From an uncultured Lachnospiraceae bacterium (lineage in GTDB: Bacteria; Bacillota; Clostridia; Lachnospirales; Lachnospiraceae), in assembly GCA_910577105.1 (NCBI GenBank), contig CAJTMB010000036.1, forward strand, positions 1 through 27,540: a stretch of 27,540 bases of DNA, in the 5' to 3' direction. Positions within the stretch are counted from its first letter, which is position 1. Each line of letters begins with the position of its first letter. This document shows, piece after piece, positions 22,728-27,540 of this stretch. Below the pieces are notes generated by a model. The model did not search any database. It was given only the letters and a program-made list of their open reading frames with translations, and was not told the DNA's origin. The translations under genes were made by a program, and so were the position numbers.

Positions 22728-23273
22728 ATGCGGATTGGAATGGGATACGATGTACACCGGCTTACGGAAAACAGGGCGCTGGTATTGGGCGGAGTTACAA
22801 TACCATATGAGAAAGGGCTTTTGGGACACTCTGACGCGGATGTGCTGCTGCACGCCATCATGGATGCACTGCTGGGAGCCGCTGCTTTGGGGGATATCGG
22901 GAAACATTTTCCCGATACGGAACCGGCGTATCAGGGTATCTCATCCCTGACGTTGTTAAAAAAAGTCGGTGAACTGTTGGAGGAAAACTGTTTCCTCATT
23001 GAGAACATAGATGCGACTATTATTGCACAGGCGCCCAAAATGCGTCCCCATATAGAATCCATGCGGGAAAATATTGCCCATGCGCTTGGCATAGAAACCA
23101 TTCAGGTTAATGTAAAGGCAACCACAGAGGAGGGTCTGGGCTTTACCGGCACGGGCGAGGGTATTTCCGCCCAGGCCGTCTGTATGCTGAACTCTCCGAG
23201 GGAACTGTATGCGGCGGATGTCACAAAAGAAGACGGGCGCTGTGAGGGATGTCCGGGGTGTAAGAAAGGATAG
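22728..23273 (+). CDS. ispF: 2-C-methyl-D-erythritol 2,4-cyclodiphosphate synthase
   Basis: 181 residues. IspF closes the cyclodiphosphate ring in the MEP pathway to isoprenoid precursors; it works as a trimer with a zinc ion. Seen: MRIGMGYDVHRL (Asp8 and His10, metal ligands), LGHSDADVLLHAIMDALLGA with the third metal-ligand His, GDIGKHFPDTEPAY, and the closing ATTEEGLGFTGTGEGISAQA. Usual IspF proteins stop about there (about 157 residues). This one continues for some 24 residues ending in CEGCPGCKKG, three cysteines in a metal-binding style. GGTGAGG precedes the ATG. ispD is not beside it, unlike in many relatives. Confidence 0.96.
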   Translation: MRIGMGYDVHRLTENRALVLGGVTIPYEKGLLGHSDADVLLHAIMDALLGAAALGDIGKHFPDTEPAYQGISSLTLLKKVGELLEENCFLIENIDATIIAQAPKMRPHIESMRENIAHALGIETIQVNVKATTEEGLGFTGTGEGISAQAVCMLNSPRELYAADVTKEDGRCEGCPGCKKG

Positions 23274-23278
23274 CGGTA

Positions 23279-23363
23279 TTTCCATATTTTGCATGGCGAC
23301 AGCCCCGGCGTGTCCTGTTGGAACAAATACACGCCGGGGCTGTCGCCATGCAAAATATGGAAA
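23279..23363. repeat. 35 bp perfect palindrome between ispF and cysS (hairpin element C)
   Basis: Arms 23279-23313 and 23329-23363 are perfectly complementary over all 35 bases (inner end GCCCCGGCGTGT / ACACGCCGGGGC). The 15-base loop is CCTGTTGGAACAAAT. There is no T-run. The loop shares CCTGTT-GGAACA with the hairpin at 9206-9238. It sits 5 bases after the ispF stop. Confidence 0.85.
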
Positions 23364-23381
23364 CTCAGGGCATAATCCATG

Positions 23382-23410
23382 TTGACAAAAAGGGGAATTT
23401 TGCTTATTCT
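23382..23410 (+). promoter_or_regulatory. cysS promoter
   Basis: TTGACA (23382-23387), a 17-base spacer, TATTCT (23405-23410). Transcription would start near 23417, just ahead of the leader terminator. Confidence 0.75.
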
Positions 23411-23428
23411 ACTTATAGTGAAACAGAA

Positions 23429-23472
23429 AGGGTGGTAAATTCATCTGTCTGGGATGGATTTATCCCTTTTTT
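23429..23472 (+). terminator. Leader terminator (possible attenuator) of cysS
   Basis: AGGG (23429-23432) and GTAAATTCATC (23435-23445) pair with GATGGATTTAT (23453-23463) and CCCT (23464-23467), with a TG bulge, loop TGTCTGG, and then TTTTT. It lies between the cysS promoter and ribosome binding site, so it could attenuate cysS. The 5' arm reads AGGGTGGTAA, like the T-box antiterminator sequence AGGGTGG, but the ~75-base leader is too short for a normal T-box stem I. Confidence 0.6.
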
Positions 23473-23490
23473 ATCGGAATGGAGGATATC

Positions 23491-24906
23491 ATGGACAATA
23501 AACTGATGCTCTACAATTCCCTGAGCAAAAAGGAAGAATTGTTTGTACCGAACGAGGACGGGAAGGTCGCTATGTATACCTGTGGACCGACCGTATACCA
23601 TTTTGCACATATCGGCAATCTCCGCAGTTATATTATGGAGGATTTGCTGGAAAAAACATTTCGTTATCTGGGGTATGATGTAAAGCGTGTCATGAATATC
23701 ACGGATGTGGGGCATCTTTCCAGTGATGCCGATACCGGGGAAGATAAGATGCTGAAGGGGGCAAAAAGGGAGCATAAGACCGTTATGGAAATTGCCAGGT
23801 TCTACACGGATGCTTTCTTTGAGGACTGCCGGAAGCTTAATATCAGGCGGCCTGATGTGGTGGAGCCTGCAACGAACTGCATAGCGGAGTTTATCCATAT
23901 GGTTCAGGTTTTGCTGGAAAAGGGCTATGCCTATGAAATGGGAGGGAATATCTATTTTGACACCTCTAAACTGGAAAACTACCATGTTTTTTCCGGGCAG
24001 ACCGAGGAGGAACTTTTGGTCGGCGTGCGGGAAGACGTGGAGGAGGACGCCAACAAGAAAAACAAGAGCGACTTTGTACTCTGGTTTACCAAGTCCAAGT
24101 TTGAGGACCAGGAGTTAAAATGGGAAAGCCCGTGGGGAACGGGATATCCCGGCTGGCACATCGAATGCTCCTGCATCAGCATGAAGCATCTGGGTGAGTA
24201 TATGGATATTCACTGCGGCGGCGTGGACAATATTTTTCCCCACCACACCAATGAAATTGCCCAGAGTGAGGCGTATCTGGGACATAAATGGTGCAACTAC
24301 TGGTTCCATGTCCATCACCTGAATGACAAAACGGGCAAAATGAGCAAATCAAAGGGTGATTTCCTGACGGTTTCCCTGTTGGAGCAAAAAGGGTATAATC
24401 CTTTGGTTTACAGGTTGTTCTGCTTACAGTCCCATTACCGCAAGCCGTTAGAGTTTTCTTATGAAGTGCTGGATAACATGACGAATGTTTACAATAAGCT
24501 GGTAAAGCGGATTGCAGAGCTGGGTGATGAGGGTGCAGTGGAGCAGGATAAATTTGATGCTTTTAAAAAACGCTTTGAGGACGCGCTGTGTGACGATATC
24601 AATTCCTCCATGGCAATCACGGTGCTCTATGAAATGTTAAAAGCGGATATGAACGACAAGACCAAGCGTGAACTGGCTAAGAGCTTTGACGAGGTGCTTT
24701 CCCTTGATTTGTGCAGTGCAGGTGCGGCGAAAGAGGAGGAAGTGGACGAGGCGCTTGTCCGTCATGTCATGGAAAAGATTGAGGAGAGGAAAGCGGCAAA
24801 GAAAGAAAAGGATTTTGCAAAGGCAGATGCCATCCGGGCAGGACTTCTTGCAGAAGGCATTGTGCTGGAGGATACCAGAGAGGGCGTAAAATGGAAGAAG
24901 GTCTGA
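23491..24906 (+). CDS. cysS: Cysteinyl-tRNA synthetase
   Basis: 471 residues from the ATG at 23491, which has GGAGG 5 bases upstream (the in-frame ATG at 23479 overlaps that site). Class I synthetase that charges tRNA-Cys. Seen: MYTCGPTVYHFAHIGNLRSY with the first zinc ligand Cys and the HIGH motif (HIGN), GWHIECSCIS and HHTNEIAQ with the other zinc ligands, and KMSKSKGDF. The C-terminal helical anticodon-binding part ends with the basic AAKKEKDFAKADAIR segment. The end overlaps mrnC by 16 bases. The gene follows a promoter with a leader terminator, so attenuation is likely. Confidence 0.98.
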   Translation: MDNKLMLYNSLSKKEELFVPNEDGKVAMYTCGPTVYHFAHIGNLRSYIMEDLLEKTFRYLGYDVKRVMNITDVGHLSSDADTGEDKMLKGAKREHKTVMEIARFYTDAFFEDCRKLNIRRPDVVEPATNCIAEFIHMVQVLLEKGYAYEMGGNIYFDTSKLENYHVFSGQTEEELLVGVREDVEEDANKKNKSDFVLWFTKSKFEDQELKWESPWGTGYPGWHIECSCISMKHLGEYMDIHCGGVDNIFPHHTNEIAQSEAYLGHKWCNYWFHVHHLNDKTGKMSKSKGDFLTVSLLEQKGYNPLVYRLFCLQSHYRKPLEFSYEVLDNMTNVYNKLVKRIAELGDEGAVEQDKFDAFKKRFEDALCDDINSSMAITVLYEMLKADMNDKTKRELAKSFDEVLSLDLCSAGAAKEEEVDEALVRHVMEKIEERKAAKKEKDFAKADAIRAGLLAEGIVLEDTREGVKWKKV

Positions 24907-25331
24907 GCCTGCGTTCCCTGATTAATCATAGCTTTGAAGTAAAAGAGGTGGATGTGCGGACATATTCACCTCTTACGCTGGCTTTTATCGGGGATGGCAT
25001 TTACGATATTATCATCAGGACAGTAATCGTGGAGCATTCCAACCGGCCGGTCAATGAATTACACAGGAGAACCAGCAGATTTGTCAAAGCAAATACCCAG
25101 GCGCTTATGATTCAGGCGCTGCTTCCCGTACTTACCGAAGAAGAGGAAGCAGTCTATAAACGGGGCCGCAATGCAAAGTCCCACACAACGGCTAAAAACG
25201 CCAGTCTGATGGATTACCGCATGGCAACGGGATTTGAGGCGCTTGTCGGCTATCTTTATCTACAGGATAAGACAGAAAGGATTCTGGAACTGGTTAAAAA
25301 GGGACTGGCGGAAATCGGAATGGAACTGTAA
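24891..25331 (+). CDS. mrnC: Mini-ribonuclease III
   Basis: 146 residues. Mini-III is the RNase III catalytic domain without the double-stranded RNA-binding domain; in Bacillus it matures 23S rRNA ends as a dimer. Seen: TLAFIGDGIYDIIIR, which carries the catalytic Asp region, and ATGFEALVGYLYLQ with the catalytic Glu. The RGRNAKSHTTAKNAS segment is typical of the family. The start overlaps the end of cysS, a conserved arrangement in Firmicutes (cysS-mrnC-rlmB), with GAGAGGG upstream. Confidence 0.96.
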   Translation: MEEGLSLRSLINHSFEVKEVDVRTYSPLTLAFIGDGIYDIIIRTVIVEHSNRPVNELHRRTSRFVKANTQALMIQALLPVLTEEEEAVYKRGRNAKSHTTAKNASLMDYRMATGFEALVGYLYLQDKTERILELVKKGLAEIGMEL

Positions 25332-25339
25332 GGAAGAAA

Positions 25340-26086
25340 ATGAAAGAACTTATCAAAAATAGAATTGAAGAATTATTGTCACAGGAATTTTATTGCAGTT
25401 TTAAAGAATTAAATGAAAAAGCAACCGTGTATTCTGTAAATTGTAATGCAAAACAGCCTTATATCAAAATACTGGCTTACAGAAATTGCGTCGTGGTTTG
25501 TACATCAGAAAAAATACATTCTAAAATACGGGAATTATTACAAGAAAAAAACAGAGACGAAATTTTTGAGGTTCCGTTTGTTTATGGACAGACAATTCAT
25601 TATGTCCCTGATGCGGGCTGTATAGAGGATGTTTCAGTATCAACAGGGTTTGAACAAGAGTTTCTTTTTGACAGGGATGTTTTACAACTTACCGGATTGA
25701 CAGGTTTCGAAAATTCTCTGGCATTTGATGAAAACGGCTTTACGACGACAAAAGCCGTATATATAGTAAGGGATAAGGATAGAATCATTGGGGTGGCAGG
25801 CGCGGCAGAATCACCGGTCAATGGCGTGTGGGAAATAGGTGTGGATGTTATGGAAGGCTACAGAAATGCCAAATTGGGAACACAATTAGTAAAAAAACTG
25901 ACGAAAGAATTACTGGCACGAAATATCATTCCATTCTATTCTGCTTCCATAACAAATATCGGTTCACAGATGGTGGCAAACAAGAGCGGTTACATACCAT
26001 ATTGGGTTGATACGTTTGGAACCATTCTGGATGGAAGTTCTATATACAATGACCTTGTTGAAGACTTAATTTCTGATTACAAATAA
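25340..26086 (+). CDS. GNAT-family N-acetyltransferase
   Basis: 248 residues. The C-terminal half is a GNAT fold: IIGVAGAAES, then IGVDVMEGYRNAKLGTQLV with the acetyl-CoA pyrophosphate-binding R-x-x-x-[LG]-x motif A, followed by SASITNIGSQMVANKSGYIP (motif B). The N-terminal half has no motif I recognise. The substrate is unknown. The gene is clearly richer in A+T than its neighbours and sits between mrnC and rlmB, which are adjacent in Bacillus, so it is probably an insertion of foreign origin. It is co-oriented, with AAGGAAG upstream and only 8 bases from mrnC, so it is transcribed with the cluster. Confidence 0.8.
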   Translation: MKELIKNRIEELLSQEFYCSFKELNEKATVYSVNCNAKQPYIKILAYRNCVVVCTSEKIHSKIRELLQEKNRDEIFEVPFVYGQTIHYVPDAGCIEDVSVSTGFEQEFLFDRDVLQLTGLTGFENSLAFDENGFTTTKAVYIVRDKDRIIGVAGAAESPVNGVWEIGVDVMEGYRNAKLGTQLVKKLTKELLARNIIPFYSASITNIGSQMVANKSGYIPYWVDTFGTILDGSSIYNDLVEDLISDYK

Positions 26087-26103
26087 TATGGAAAGGACCA
26101 TAT

Positions 26104-26847
26104 ATGGGATACGAAGAATTTACAATTGAGGGCAGAAATGCCGTAATGGAAGCTTTTCGCGCCGGAAAGCCGATTGACAAGCTATATGTGTTGGACGGCT
26201 GTCAGGATGGACCGGTAATGTCCATTAAAAGGGAAGCGAAGAAAAAAGGCACTATCATGAAGTTTGTTACCAAGGAGCGTCTGGACCAGATGTCCGAAAC
26301 GGGAAAACATCAGGGAGTGATTGCCGTGGCAGCCGCTTACACCTATGTGGAAGTGGAGGATATCCTGAAAGCGGCAAAGGACAAGGGAGAAGCGCCGTTT
26401 CTCTTTTTGCTGGACGGCATAGAAGACCCCCACAATCTGGGCGCTATTATCCGTACCGCGAATCTTTGCGGCGCCCATGGGGTAATTATCCCAAAAAACC
26501 GTGCGGTAGGACTTACGGCCGCAGTGGCAAGGACGTCCGCAGGCGCGCTGAATTATACGCCGGTAGCCAGGGTCACCAACCTTTCCAGGGCGATAGAGGA
26601 TTTGAAAAAAGAGGGTATCTGGTTTGTGTGCGCTGACATGGACGGAACCGTGATGTATGATTTGGATTTAAAAGGCCCTATCGGGCTGGTAATCGGCAAT
26701 GAAGGGGAAGGCGTGGGAAGACTGGTAAAAGAAAGCTGTGATTTGGCGGCGTCCATTCCCATGCATGGAGATATTGATTCCCTCAATGCTTCTGTGGCGG
26801 CAGGCGTGCTGGCTTATGAAATCGTAAGGCAGAGAATGAGGGGATAA
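26104..26847 (+). CDS. rlmB: 23S rRNA (guanosine-2'-O)-methyltransferase RlmB
   Basis: 247 residues. SpoU/TrmH-type (SPOUT, knotted) methyltransferase that methylates the ribose of G2251 in 23S rRNA in Escherichia coli. An N-terminal L30e-like substrate-binding domain (EGRNAVMEAF, GKHQGVIAVAAAY) precedes the catalytic knot with the three motifs: LDGIEDPHNLGAIIRTANLC (motif 1, Asn and Arg), GLVIGNEGEGVG (motif 2) and IPMHGDIDSLNASVAAGVL (motif 3). The name RlmB rather than another TrmH family member rests on cluster position. AAAGGA precedes the ATG. Confidence 0.9.
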   Translation: MGYEEFTIEGRNAVMEAFRAGKPIDKLYVLDGCQDGPVMSIKREAKKKGTIMKFVTKERLDQMSETGKHQGVIAVAAAYTYVEVEDILKAAKDKGEAPFLFLLDGIEDPHNLGAIIRTANLCGAHGVIIPKNRAVGLTAAVARTSAGALNYTPVARVTNLSRAIEDLKKEGIWFVCADMDGTVMYDLDLKGPIGLVIGNEGEGVGRLVKESCDLAASIPMHGDIDSLNASVAAGVLAYEIVRQRMRG

Positions 26848-26862
26848 CGAAAGGTTTGAGCA

Positions 26863-27474
26863 ATGCAGGACTATGAACAGGCTACGGATGAAGAACTGAT
26901 AGACCGGCTGAGGGAAGGCGACGGCAGGGTCACGGATTTTATCATGGAAAAATATAAGCATCTGGTCCGCAGTAAGGCAGGCTCCATGTATATTCTCGGG
27001 GCTGACAGGGACGACTTGATTCAGGAAGGCATGATTGGCCTGTTTAAGGCAATCCGGGATTATGACAGCGGAAGGGACGCCAGTTTTTTCACGTTTGCCG
27101 AACTGTGCATCAGCAGGCAGATGTATTCGGCCGTACAGGCGGCGGGCCGTATGAAGCATATACCTCTCAATTCCTACATATCCTTGTACGGCAACGGCAC
27201 AGAGCAAGGCGATGAAGAGGAAAACGGCATTCTAAGCGTACTGGCAGACCATGGGTTGAATCCGGAAGATTTGGTAATCGACAGGGAGAGCGTGGAGCTG
27301 CTGGAAAAACAGATGGAACAGGAATTAAGCAATTTTGAAAAACAGGTGCTGGATTTATATGTAACGGGAATGAGTTACAGCCAGATTGCCAAAGTGCTTG
27401 GCAGGGATGAAAAGTCTACGGACAACGCATTGCAGCGCTTGAAGTCCAAGATAAAAAAAATGATTGTAAAATAA
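26863..27474 (+). CDS. sigH: RNA polymerase sigma-H factor
   Basis: 203 residues. Sigma-70 family alternative factor, the sigma-H/Spo0H type that directs early sporulation, competence and stationary-phase genes. Region 2 includes DDLIQEGMIGLFKAIRDYD (core-binding and -10 recognition), then SFFTFAELCISRQMYSAV. Region 4 is the helix-turn-helix MSYSQIAKVLGRDEKSTDNALQRLK (given here by its ends, residues ~170-195). The gene follows rlmB by 15 bases with GAAAGG upstream, as at the equivalent place in Bacillus, where yacP intervenes; no yacP is present here. No terminator is seen after it. Confidence 0.95.
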   Translation: MQDYEQATDEELIDRLREGDGRVTDFIMEKYKHLVRSKAGSMYILGADRDDLIQEGMIGLFKAIRDYDSGRDASFFTFAELCISRQMYSAVQAAGRMKHIPLNSYISLYGNGTEQGDEEENGILSVLADHGLNPEDLVIDRESVELLEKQMEQELSNFEKQVLDLYVTGMSYSQIAKVLGRDEKSTDNALQRLKSKIKKMIVK

Positions 27475-27490
27475 TACATCACCTCTATTT

Positions 27491-27519
27491 TTGTAGGTTT
27501 GTCAAACATATGTTACACT
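27491..27519 (+). promoter_or_regulatory. Promoter for a gene beyond the window
   Basis: TTGTAG (27491-27496), a 17-base spacer and TACACT (27514-27519), near the right edge. In Bacillus the next genes would be rpmG, secE and nusG, but none is visible here. Confidence 0.45.
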
Positions 27520-27540
27520 GACCGCAGATAATCCTTTAAC

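Noticed and set aside
1..27540. CRISPR array
   Set aside because: No set of regularly spaced short direct repeats was seen; repeats here are hairpins or two-copy duplications.

Overview
The window looks like a chromosomal segment of a gut-type Firmicute, most likely Lachnospiraceae (Clostridia). Supporting features are strong AGGAGG-type ribosome binding sites, short TTGACA/TATAAT promoters, lipobox lipoproteins, a sigma-H gene beside cysS-mrnC-rlmB as in Bacillus and Clostridia, an elongator tRNA-Met of Gram-positive type, QueH, and a DUF4474-type protein. Nearly all genes are on the plus strand. The two minus-strand genes are a small BFD-type ferredoxin and a double-[4Fe-4S] protein.

Layout. 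1-597: no gene; two imperfect copies of a ~100 bp direct repeat, each ending in a tRNA-Gly-like 3' end, and a terminator (possible integration scar). 598-2172: a methyltransferase, an orphan HEPN protein and a BFD-type ferredoxin. 2321-4560: a solute-binding-type lipoprotein split into two overlapping frames. 4763-7177: a complete polar amino acid ABC importer operon; its binding protein appears circularly permuted and its ATPase carries an extra basic insert. 7374-9197: a DUF4474-like membrane protein and an abutting metallophosphoesterase. 9298-9945 (minus): an AT-rich QueG-like iron-sulfur protein. 10227-14661: carA-carB. 14879-18168: a large lipoprotein, a small unknown protein and queH. 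18169-18554: a repeat-rich segment with a tandem duplication of the argS start region. 18555-20321: argS. 20574-20743: tRNA-Val and tRNA-Met. 20831-22174: a 5'-truncated surface protein. 22250-27474: a coiled-coil protein, ispF, cysS, mrnC, an acetyltransferase, rlmB and sigH, a housekeeping cluster related to the Bacillus ispD-ispF-...-cysS-mrnC-rlmB-yacP-sigH region.

The most unusual signal is between the genes. Several intergenic regions hold long hairpins in which a short recognisable core sits inside outer arms that are perfectly complementary to each other but unrelated between copies (14683-14815, 20331-20495; also 23279-23363 and 9206-9238). A separate element family (7172-7237, 18227-18290, 18430-18513) has arms that differ by compensating base changes, and all three copies begin at a stop codon. 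This suggests small hairpin elements that are maintained or propagated as structures. Their function is unknown. The permuted binding protein is the most interesting protein-level observation.
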